Source of the DNA: Rhodoferax sp.
GTDB lineage: Bacteria > Pseudomonadota > Gammaproteobacteria > Burkholderiales > Burkholderiaceae_C
Direction: 5' to 3'
NCBI GenBank assembly: GCA_008015235.1
Contig: SSFF01000010.1
Coordinates: forward strand, 62,001 to 126,000
Length of the DNA: 64,000 bases
Below, piece by piece: positions 1-6,100 of this stretch (the first letter of the stretch is position 1; each line of letters starts with the position of its first letter). The position numbers and the translations under genes are program-made. Under the pieces are notes generated by a model that worked only from the letters and a program-made list of their open reading frames with translations, had not been told where the DNA came from and ran no database searches.

Positions 1-515
1 CGATCTGGGTGAATCCGCGCAATCTGGATCAGGCCGAGGCTGAGCGCGTATTGGGTAAGTCCATTGACCACGAATACAACCTGGCCGACCTGCTGCGCCG
101 CCCCGGTGTGACCTACGAAACATTGGTGGGCATGGAGGGTGGGCGCTTTGTGAATGCCGACCTGCTGCCATCTGTTTCACGTGAAACCTCTCCCGTGCAG
201 GAGGAGGTGCTGCGTGCCAGCGTGCAGGAGCAGGTGGAGATCGGTATCAAGTACGCAGGCTATATTGATCGCCAGAAAGGCGAGATTGAACGTGCAGCCT
301 ACTACGAGAACCTGCGCCTGCCGGCGGACCTGGATTGCATGCAGGTGTCGGCCCTGAGCATCGAAGCACGGCAACGCCTGAACAAGCACCGGCCAGAAAC
401 CCTGGGTCAGGCCTCGCGCCTGTCGGGCATCACCCCGGCCACCATTTCGCTGCTGCTGATCCATCTGAAGAAGGGCAAGTTCAAAGGCTTTGCCACGGAA
501 GCGGAGGCGGTGTGA
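1..515 (+). CDS. mnmG: MnmG (GidA) C-terminal part, tRNA U34 modification; 5' end outside window
   Basis: Only the last 170 or so codons are present, read in frame from base 3. MnmG is the FAD protein that, with MnmE, builds the carboxymethylaminomethyl group on U34 of certain tRNAs. The visible part is the helical C-terminal domain: a run around YAGYIDRQ, the LSIEARQRLNKHRPETLGQASRLSGITPA stretch typical of the family (here given in pieces: SIEARQRL, RPETLGQASRLSG, ITPATISLL), and a short basic tail. It overlaps rsmG by one base (TGATG), the usual gidA-gidB arrangement. A 16-base parS-like sequence lies inside the coding region at 173-188 and is translated as VSRET. The family call is secure; the N-terminal FAD domain cannot be checked. 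Confidence 0.96.
   Translation, partial: IWVNPRNLDQAEAERVLGKSIDHEYNLADLLRRPGVTYETLVGMEGGRFVNADLLPSVSRETSPVQEEVLRASVQEQVEIGIKYAGYIDRQKGEIERAAYYENLRLPADLDCMQVSALSIEARQRLNKHRPETLGQASRLSGITPATISLLLIHLKKGKFKGFATEAEAV
173..188. other. parS: parS-like ParB binding site inside mnmG
   Basis: The sequence TGTTTCACGTGAAACC is an inverted repeat around CACGTG and matches the widely conserved chromosomal parS consensus TGTTNCACGTGAAACA at all but the last base. It lies within the mnmG reading frame, about 4 kb from parB. Chromosomal ParB proteins of the Spo0J family are known to bind this motif. Function here is inferred from sequence identity and proximity to parAB. Confidence 0.85.
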
Positions 516-1171
516 TGGCAGTGCTGACGGATCGGATTCTGGATGCGGGCACCAAGCTGGGCTTGGACTTGAGCGCCCAGCAGGCGCAACTGCTGGCCGA
601 CTACCTGGCGCTGATCCAAAAGTGGACCAAGGTCTACAACCTGACCGCCGTGCGCGACCCCGAGGAAATGCTCACGCACCACCTGTTTGACAGCTTGTCG
701 GTGATTGCGCCGCTGCAGCGGCAGTTGGCAGGCATGGGGAAGGGCGAGGCTGCCCGCTTGCTCGACGTGGGTTCGGGTGCCGGACTGCCGGGCGTGGTCA
801 TTGCCATTTGCTGCCCGGCCGTGAAGGTGGATTGTGTGGACACCGTGGGCAAGAAGGCGGCCTTCATCCAGCAAGTGGCGGTGAGCCTGGGGCTCAAGAA
901 TTTGCGCGGGGTCCATGCGCGGGTGGAGTCGTTGACCGATGGCTACGACGTGGTCAGCTCGCGCGCGTTTGCTTCGCTGGTGGACTTCACCACCTGGTCG
1001 CGGTCGGCGGTGGGGGAGGGTGGGGTTTGGATGGGGATGAAGGGGAAGTACCCTGCCGATGAGTTGGCTGCGCTGCCTGCATCGGTGGCGGTGTTTCACG
1101 TGGAACAGTTGGTGGTGCCGGGGCTGGATGCGGAACGGTGCATTGTGTGGATGCGGCCGGTCGCTGCTTGA
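515..1171 (+). CDS. rsmG: RsmG (GidB), 16S rRNA G527 N7-methyltransferase
   Basis: A 218-residue class I SAM-dependent methyltransferase. Family members make m7G527 in 16S rRNA, in the decoding region of the 30S subunit. Motif I, LLDVGSGAGLPG, lies at residues 82-93, followed by the acidic strand VDCVDTVGKKAAF and the SRAFASL segment characteristic of GidB. Length is normal for the family. The ATG chosen overlaps the mnmG stop as TGATG, which fits translational coupling; the frame stays open further upstream inside mnmG but no start there is credible. A second, perfect parS site is embedded near the 3' end (1092-1107), encoding part of VFHVEQ. Confidence 0.96.
   Translation: MAVLTDRILDAGTKLGLDLSAQQAQLLADYLALIQKWTKVYNLTAVRDPEEMLTHHLFDSLSVIAPLQRQLAGMGKGEAARLLDVGSGAGLPGVVIAICCPAVKVDCVDTVGKKAAFIQQVAVSLGLKNLRGVHARVESLTDGYDVVSSRAFASLVDFTTWSRSAVGEGGVWMGMKGKYPADELAALPASVAVFHVEQLVVPGLDAERCIVWMRPVAA
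1092..1107. other. parS: parS site inside rsmG (exact consensus on the minus strand)
   Basis: The plus strand reads TGTTTCACGTGGAACA; its complement TGTTCCACGTGAAACA is identical to the classical Bacillus subtilis parS consensus. It is inside the rsmG coding sequence, 904 bases from the first site and about 3.1 kb upstream of parB. Two such sites flanking the start of the parAB locus make this a centromere-like region. Confidence 0.92.
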
Positions 1172-1477
1172 TCCGTTTTCCCTAGCCGGGTGTGGCATGT
1201 CGGGATGTGCGCCCGACAGCGCACTCACTTTCTTTTGCTTCGCCAAAAGAAAGTGAGCAAAGAAAAGGCGACCCCGCTGTCTGCGACCCCGTTGCGCCGG
1301 GCGCACCGGGGCAACCTGTGGTGCTCGGAATCAACGGGGTCTGGCTAAAACTCGCCCTTCGGGCTCAAACAGTCGCCAGCCCTGATCCGTTGCTTCCTCC
1401 ACTCCTCGGCGCAGCCAGAAGGGGATAGGGGAATACATGCCATTGCTGCGCTCGGCCCGCGTGGTAAGGTTGACTGC
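1172..1477. repeat. Gene-free stretch with a dispersed Comamonadaceae-type repeat and strong hairpin
   Basis: No gene is supported here. Bases 1224-1257 form a near-perfect hairpin: a 13-base arm CTCACTTTCTTTT and its exact complement at 1245-1257, extended by one G-C pair, around a small loop. The hairpin and the following AAGAAAAGGCGACCCCGCTG-type sequence resemble, from memory, a repeat family common between genes in Comamonadaceae genomes. The rest, up to about 1430, looks like the remainder of the same element. Short open frames here have no recognisable product. Confidence 0.6.
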
Positions 1478-1687
1478 ATGGACGAATTACTTTCAGCCCT
1501 TGCCGCAGTCATGCATTGGCGATTGCTCTTGTGCATAGCTTGTTCAATCGCAGTTGCAGTTGGTCTGTCCATGCTTTTTGCGGCGTTTACGGCACCGTAT
1601 TGCATTGCTTTGGTGATTGGCGGGGCTGTTGTTGGGACCCAGTGGCAAGCACGTGTTGAATCGCAGACCGGCGCAACCGATACATAG
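1478..1687 (+). CDS. Small hypothetical membrane protein (69 aa)
   Basis: I do not recognise this protein. It is 69 residues long with a hydrophobic middle (about residues 16-53) that could form one long or two short membrane helices, the second around FAAFTAPYCIALVIGGAVVG, then a polar tail ending in RVESQTGATDT. The ATG is preceded by a weak AAGG about nine bases upstream. Base composition is lower in GC than its neighbours, and it sits alone between two repeat-rich gaps, so it may be a recent arrival or a spurious frame. The hydrophobic pattern and the ATG favour a real gene, but with limited certainty. Confidence 0.45.
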   Translation: MDELLSALAAVMHWRLLLCIACSIAVAVGLSMLFAAFTAPYCIALVIGGAVVGTQWQARVESQTGATDT

Positions 1688-1887
1688 CCTGGAACTCAGT
1701 CTGGCCGAACAAAGCGACGGTACGTTGGTTTTTGCCGTTATGCGGAGTCGAGTAGCGCAGGGTGGGGCGGATGAAGAGGCGCGCGCTGTTTGAGCCGCAG
1801 GCGAGTTTGCGTGCCTCCCGCCCCGCACGAGCAACGCAGTGCGCCCGAAGGGCCGACGCATCCGGCTCGCCTTTCTTGGGCTACTTT

Positions 1888-1928
1888 GGTGCTTGCGTAA
1901 CTTCGCACAGCGAAGTTACGCAAGCACC
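1888..1928. repeat. Perfect 19-bp inverted repeat, 3-base loop
   Basis: Left arm GGTGCTTGCGTAACTTCGC at 1888-1906 is followed by ACA and then its exact complement at 1910-1928. Such a long perfect stem is stable as RNA or as a cruciform. It lacks a following T-run, so it is not a classical intrinsic terminator. It lies within the repeat-rich gap between rsmG and the LysE-type gene. Confidence 0.9.
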
Positions 1929-1959
1929 GCGTGTGCAGCACGCCTTTGGCAAACAAAGA

Positions 1960-1978
1960 AAACCCGCTATGCGGGTTT
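1960..1978 (+). terminator. Short hairpin, possible terminator
   Basis: AAACCCGC pairs exactly with GCGGGTTT across a TAT loop. The stem ends in three A-U pairs and is followed by TTTCGATAAA-like sequence with only a weak T-run, so it could act as a weak terminator or be part of the surrounding repeat. Confidence 0.4.
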
Positions 1979-2144
1979 CGATAAAGTAGATCGGCCGCCG
2001 GGGCGAGACCCGGCCTGCAACAAACACCCGAAAAGAAACAAAAAAGCGACACCCAAGAAGCAAAAACAAACCAACAACAGTCCACCCGTTAAACTCCCTT
2101 TCCCCGCGCACTTCCGCGCCGGGCCCCCACCACCAGGAAACCCC

Positions 2145-2759
2145 ATGCTCGGCGTTACCGACTACTTCACTTTTGTCGTCACCATCATCGTGTTCCTCGC
2201 CATCCCCGGCCCCGGCAATCTGGCCCTGGTGACCTCCACCTCCAAGGGCGGAATCAAGGGCGGTCTGGCAGCTACTCTCGGCGTGATCCTAGGGGACCAG
2301 GTGCTCATGTGGTCGGCGGTGGCGGGTGTGGCGGCGCTCTTGCACGCCTACCCCGACGCCTTCAACGCCATCCAATGGCTGGGCGCGGCTTACCTGGCGT
2401 GGCTGGGCGTGAAGATGCTGCTGGCCAAGCCCGGTGCGGCGCCCGTGCTCAACATCAGCGCTGGCCACTACCTGCGCCAGGCGCTGATGATCACCCTGCT
2501 CAACCCCAAGGCCATTCTGTTCTACATGGCTTTCTTTCCGCTGTTCGTCGATCCGGCCACGCAGCAAGGGGTGGTGACCTATGGCTTCATGGCGGCCACC
2601 ATTGCCTTTCTGACTTTCCTGTACGGACTCGGCGCCACTTTGCTGACCTATTTCCTGGCCACCCGCATGCGCTCCAACCCGATGATCGGCCGGGTGTTGG
2701 AAAAGCTGGCGGGTGTGGCCCTGCTGGGCTTTGGCGTCAAGCTCGCGGTTTCGCGTTAA
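2145..2759 (+). CDS. LysE/RhtB-family amino-acid exporter
   Basis: A 204-residue inner-membrane protein with about six hydrophobic segments. The N-terminal signature PGPGNLALVTSTSKGG near residues 22-37 and the later NPKAILFYMAFFPLF segment are diagnostic of the LysE/RhtB translocator superfamily, which exports amino acids or their derivatives. The substrate cannot be told from sequence. The ATG at 2145 has AGGA upstream; longer in-frame readings run into the repeat and are rejected. It ends 24 bases before parA in the same direction, so it may share a transcript with the segregation genes, but no functional link is implied. Confidence 0.9.
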   Translation: MLGVTDYFTFVVTIIVFLAIPGPGNLALVTSTSKGGIKGGLAATLGVILGDQVLMWSAVAGVAALLHAYPDAFNAIQWLGAAYLAWLGVKMLLAKPGAAPVLNISAGHYLRQALMITLLNPKAILFYMAFFPLFVDPATQQGVVTYGFMAATIAFLTFLYGLGATLLTYFLATRMRSNPMIGRVLEKLAGVALLGFGVKLAVSR

Positions 2760-2783
2760 CGGTTTTCTGAAGAGCATAGCAAC

Positions 2784-3569
2784 ATGGCGAAAATTTTCTG
2801 CGTAGCGAACCAAAAGGGTGGCGTCGGCAAGACCACCACCACCGTGAACCTGGCCGCCGGTCTGGCCAAGATCGGCCAGCGTGTGCTCATGGTCGACCTG
2901 GACCCGCAGGGCAATGCCACCATGGGCTCGGGTGTGGACAAGCGCGCCATCGAGCTCACCGTGTACGACGTGCTGCTGGAGTCGGCCAGCATTGCCGAGG
3001 CCCGTGCGCAGAGCGACAAATTGAAGGACGCCGGTTGCAGCTACGACGTGCTGGGTGCCAACCGCGAACTGGCCGGGGCCGAGGTCGAGCTGGTGGAACT
3101 GGAGCGCCGCGAAAAGCGCCTTCGCCAGGCCATCGCCGCGGTCGACTCGGAATACGACTTTGTGCTCATCGACTGCCCGCCCAGCCTGTCCATGCTCACG
3201 CTCAACGGCCTGTGTTGTGCCCACGGCGTCATCGTGCCGATGCAGTGCGAATACTTTGCGCTCGAAGGCCTGACCGATCTGGTCAACACCATCAAGCAGG
3301 TCAAGGCCAACCTCAACGACGACCTGCAGATCATCGGCCTGCTGCGCGTCATGTTCGACCCGCGCATCACGCTGCAGCAGCAGGTCAGCGACCAGCTCAA
3401 GGCGCATTTCGGTGACAAGGTGTTCAACACCGTCATTCCGCGCAACGTGCGCCTGGCCGAAGCGCCCAGCTACGGCGTGCCCGGTGTGGCGTTTGACCCG
3501 GCTTCCAAGGGCGCACAGGCCTTTGTGACGTTTGCCCAGGAAATGGTCGAACGCATCCAGTCCATGTGA
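2784..3569 (+). CDS. parA: ParA (Soj) chromosome-partitioning ATPase
   Basis: A 261-residue deviant-Walker ATPase. The signature KGGVGKT lies at residues 11-17, Walker A' VDLDPQGNAT at 38-47, and VLIDCPPSL at 127-135. Chromosomal ParA proteins bind DNA nonspecifically as ATP dimers and position ParB-parS complexes near the cell poles or nucleoid ends. There is no N-terminal DNA-binding extension, so this is the short chromosomal type rather than a P1/F plasmid ParA. It is followed by a hydrolase and parB on the same strand and preceded by two parS sites in mnmG and rsmG. Confidence 0.97.
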   Translation: MAKIFCVANQKGGVGKTTTTVNLAAGLAKIGQRVLMVDLDPQGNATMGSGVDKRAIELTVYDVLLESASIAEARAQSDKLKDAGCSYDVLGANRELAGAEVELVELERREKRLRQAIAAVDSEYDFVLIDCPPSLSMLTLNGLCCAHGVIVPMQCEYFALEGLTDLVNTIKQVKANLNDDLQIIGLLRVMFDPRITLQQQVSDQLKAHFGDKVFNTVIPRNVRLAEAPSYGVPGVAFDPASKGAQAFVTFAQEMVERIQSM

Positions 3570-3579
3570 CTTGCATGCG

Positions 3580-3633
3580 AAATTGGCCACTAGCTCGCTT
3601 ATTTATTGATTAAATAGCTATAAAAGTCATAGC
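3580..3633 (+). repeat. Dispersed 3'-end element, copy 1 (after parA)
   Basis: Degenerate copy: AAATTGGCCACTAGC at the left, an AT-rich centre, then AAATAGCTATAAAAGTCATAG at the right. It starts 11 bases after the parA stop. The shared plan of the family is AAAATGGC, then GCCCGC or a variant, a variable centre, then AGCTAY, a short A-rich run and ATAGC. Confidence 0.6.
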
Positions 3634-3635
3634 AC

Positions 3636-4184
3636 ATGATTCCGCTTGATGCCTCCCGCGTCTTGGTCCTGCCCGGTTGGCAGAACTCCGGCCCGGCCCA
3701 CTGGCAAAGCCGCTGGGAGGCGCTGCACGGTTTCGTGCGCGTGGAGCAGCACGACTGGATGCTGCCGCTGCGCGGCGACTGGATCACGCGCCTGGAAGAC
3801 GTGCTGCTGGGCCAGAGCGGCCCCAGCATCCTGGTGGCGCACAGCCTGGGCTGCATGCTCACCGCCGCCTGGGCCAGCGTCACACGCAACCCGCACTTGG
3901 TGGCGGGTGCCTTGCTGGTGGCGCCCGGCGACCCCGAGCGCGAAGAGCTGCGCGTGCCGCTGCGCTCTTGGGCCCCGGTGGTGCGCCAGCCGCTGCCCTT
4001 CCCGAGCATCCTGCTGGGTAGCCACGACGACCCGTACTGCACATTTGAACGTGCCCAGGGCTTTGCGCAAAGCTGGGGCAGCACCTTCGTGGACTACGGC
4101 CACCGCGGCCACATCAACGCCGACTCCGGCCTGGGCGACTGGCCCGAGGGGCTGGAATTTCTGAACACATTGCACAAGGGATAA
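3636..4184 (+). CDS. RBBP9/YdeN-family serine hydrolase between parA and parB
   Basis: A 182-residue alpha/beta-hydrolase of the RBBP9-like family. The start VLVLPGWQNSGPAHWQSRW (residues 9-27) is the family signature. The nucleophile is S70 in VAHSLG; DDPYC at 131-135 supplies the acid and GHRGHIN at 156-161 a histidine. Substrate is unknown; bacterial members are small esterase-like enzymes. It lies six bases upstream of parB and 66 bases after parA, so it is probably transcribed with them. A paralogue in this window (22812-23417) is coupled to a sulfate-binding protein gene. The link to segregation is position only. Confidence 0.88.
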   Translation: MIPLDASRVLVLPGWQNSGPAHWQSRWEALHGFVRVEQHDWMLPLRGDWITRLEDVLLGQSGPSILVAHSLGCMLTAAWASVTRNPHLVAGALLVAPGDPEREELRVPLRSWAPVVRQPLPFPSILLGSHDDPYCTFERAQGFAQSWGSTFVDYGHRGHINADSGLGDWPEGLEFLNTLHKG

Positions 4185-4190
4185 ACCACC

Positions 4191-5147
4191 ATGGTCACCA
4201 AGAAACCCAAAGGCCTGGGCATGGGCCTCGAAGCCCTGCTGGGCCCCAAAGTCAAGGACGCGGCACCGGCCGACACCACGGCGGACACTGGCACGCCCAG
4301 CACCCTGCTGCTGGCCGACATGGTGGCCGGTGTCTACCAGCCGCGTACGCGCATGGACGAAGGCGCCCTGTACGAACTGGCCGAGAGCATCAAGGCCCAG
4401 GGCATCATGCAGCCGATCCTGGTGCGCAAGCTCGATGAGGCCGACGCGGCCAAGCACCTGGGCGACGGCAAGAAGCGCGCTATTTACGAAATCATTGCCG
4501 GGGAGCGCCGCTTCCGCGCTGCCAAACTGGCTGGGCTGGAGCGCGTGCCGGTGCTGGTGCGCGATGTGCCCAACGAGGCTGCAGCCGCCATGGCGCTCAT
4601 TGAGAACATCCAGCGCGAAGACCTGAACCCGCTCGAAGAAGCGCAGGGCCTGCAGCGCCTGATCCGCGAATTCGGCCTCACGCACGAAAGCGCGGCCCAA
4701 GCCGTGGGGCGCTCGCGCAGTGCGGCTTCCAACCTGCTGCGCCTCTTGAACCTGGCCGACCCGGTGCAGACCATGCTCATGGCTGGCGACATTGACATGG
4801 GCCACGCCCGCGCCCTGCTGGCGCTGGACCGCGCCACGCAGATTACGGCGGCCAACCAGATCGCCACCAAGAAGATGTCGGTGCGCGAGGCCGAGAGCCT
4901 GGTCAAAAAATTGGGCGCCGAGTTCTCGCTCAAACCCTCCAAGCCGCGGAAGGAAAAGTCGCGCGACCTGAAGCGCGTGGAAGAGGAACTGTCCGACCTG
5001 CTGACCGCGCAGGTGGAAGTGCATGTGAAAAAGCGCGTCAAGCGCCATGGCCGCATGGAAGAGATGGGCGAGGTCGTCATCCAGTTCGGTTCGCTCGATG
5101 AACTCAATGGCCTGATCGACCGCCTGAGCGGCCATGCGAGCCGCTAG
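4191..5147 (+). CDS. parB: ParB (Spo0J) chromosome-partitioning protein
   Basis: A 318-residue ParB. The N-terminal GLGMGLEALLG (residues 8-18) is the ParA-contacting motif. GERRFRA at 104-110 is the conserved box of the ParB/CTPase domain, ENIQREDLNPLEEA at 138-151 follows, and a helix-turn-helix lies near 163-186 (THESAAQAVGRSRSAASN). The C-terminal 60 residues form the dimerisation region. It should bind the two parS sites at 173-188 and 1092-1107. The loop LDEADAAKHLGDGKK (81-95) lengthens the region before the GERR box. It ends at a TAG followed almost at once by an inverted copy of the dispersed 3'-end element. Confidence 0.97.
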   Translation: MVTKKPKGLGMGLEALLGPKVKDAAPADTTADTGTPSTLLLADMVAGVYQPRTRMDEGALYELAESIKAQGIMQPILVRKLDEADAAKHLGDGKKRAIYEIIAGERRFRAAKLAGLERVPVLVRDVPNEAAAAMALIENIQREDLNPLEEAQGLQRLIREFGLTHESAAQAVGRSRSAASNLLRLLNLADPVQTMLMAGDIDMGHARALLALDRATQITAANQIATKKMSVREAESLVKKLGAEFSLKPSKPRKEKSRDLKRVEEELSDLLTAQVEVHVKKRVKRHGRMEEMGEVVIQFGSLDELNGLIDRLSGHASR

Positions 5148-5149
5148 GT

Positions 5150-5206
5150 GCTGCGTTTTTCATAGCTACCTGCACAATGATTATGGGGGCCAAAGGCCAA
5201 TTTGGC
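5150..5206 (-). repeat. Dispersed 3'-end element, copy 2 (after parB, inverted)
   Basis: Read on the minus strand it begins CCAAATTGGCCTTTGGCCC, runs through a variable centre and ends GTAGCTATGAAAAACGCAGC. It follows the parB stop by two or three bases and covers a possible TTG start of the next gene, which argues for the later ATG there. Confidence 0.65.
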
Positions 5207-5240
5207 ATATGAAACCCGCCTGCAGCCGGCCCCCGTTGTC

Positions 5241-5999
5241 ATGACGCTGCTGCGCAAACTCTGGGTTTGGCCCCTGCCCGCCGTGCTGGCCTGGTTGGCG
5301 GCTTGGGCCTTGTTGTGGGGTCTGGTGGCCTGGCAGGCCGACCCCCTGGGGGCACTGGCGGCCGCCTGTGCCCTGGGCGTGCTCTGCAGCCGCTGGGGCC
5401 ACAGCTGGTGGCGGCGTCTTTTCATTGCGGCAGGCTTTCCCTTGTCGGTGGCCCTCACGGGGGCGCTCAGCCTCCCGGCCTGGGCCTGGTTGCTGCCTTT
5501 GCTGCTGCTGCTGCTGGTCTACCCGCTCAATGCCTGGCGCGATGCGCCGCTGTTTCCCACGCCCGCCGAGGCCCTGGCCCTGCTGCCCAGTCACGCGCCC
5601 TTGCCTGCCGGCGCGCAGGTGCTCGACGCCGGGTGCGGCCTGGGCCACGGTCTGCAGGCCCTGCACCGCGCCTACCCCGACGCCGCCTTGCACGGCGTGG
5701 AGTGGAGCTGGCCGCTGCGCCTGCTGTGCGCCCTGCGCTGCCCCTGGGCGCGCGTGCGCCAGGGCGACATGTGGGCGCAGCCCTGGGGCGGCTACGACAT
5801 GGTCTACCTGTTCCAGCGCCCCGAAAGCATGGCACGTGCCTGGGACAAGGCCCAGGCCGAACTGCGCCCCGGTGCCTGGTTGGTGAGCCTGGATTTCGCC
5901 ATTCCGGGCCTGGTGCCCCAGGCGCGCTGGGACATCCCCGGCAGCGTCCATGGCGTCTGGCTCTACCGCGTGTCGCCAACTGACCACCGTCGGCCCTGA
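5241..5999 (+). CDS. Membrane-anchored class I SAM-dependent methyltransferase
   Basis: A 252-residue protein with an unusual plan: four hydrophobic segments in the first 95 residues (about 10-30, 34-50, 58-78, 80-95), then a soluble methyltransferase domain. Motif I is VLDAGCGLGHG at 127-137, followed by an acidic position in LHGVEWSWPL. The substrate is unknown; membrane tethering suggests a lipid, quinone or envelope-linked acceptor, which is inference. An upstream in-frame TTG at 5202 is possible but lies in the dispersed repeat, so the ATG was chosen, although it lacks a clear ribosome-binding site. The N-terminal membrane domain resembles nothing I can name. Confidence 0.75.
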   Translation: MTLLRKLWVWPLPAVLAWLAAWALLWGLVAWQADPLGALAAACALGVLCSRWGHSWWRRLFIAAGFPLSVALTGALSLPAWAWLLPLLLLLLVYPLNAWRDAPLFPTPAEALALLPSHAPLPAGAQVLDAGCGLGHGLQALHRAYPDAALHGVEWSWPLRLLCALRCPWARVRQGDMWAQPWGGYDMVYLFQRPESMARAWDKAQAELRPGAWLVSLDFAIPGLVPQARWDIPGSVHGVWLYRVSPTDHRRP

Positions 6000-6100
6000 A
6001 AGCTGGCGCACCCCTGCGCTTTCCGCTACAGTGGCTGCCGCCTGCAGCACAGCAGGTCTATACAACTAGCGGCATAAGAAGCAAAAGCAGGAGACGCTCG

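Larger units (their letters stand above)
1688..2144. repeat. Gene-free stretch with repeat elements and three-part hairpin structure
   Basis: No gene is supported. From about 1741 the sequence resembles a second dispersed repeat of the kind common in Comamonadaceae. It contains a perfect 19-base inverted repeat (arms 1888-1906 and 1910-1928, loop ACA) and a second hairpin at 1960-1978. Bases 2050-2144 are A/C-rich leader in front of the LysE-type gene, with AGGA seven bases before its ATG. Confidence 0.6.

Noticed and set aside
1-5200. Possible replication origin near mnmG-parAB
   Set aside because: The neighbourhood is often close to oriC, but no cluster of DnaA boxes (TTATCCACA-like) or AT-rich unwinding region was seen here.
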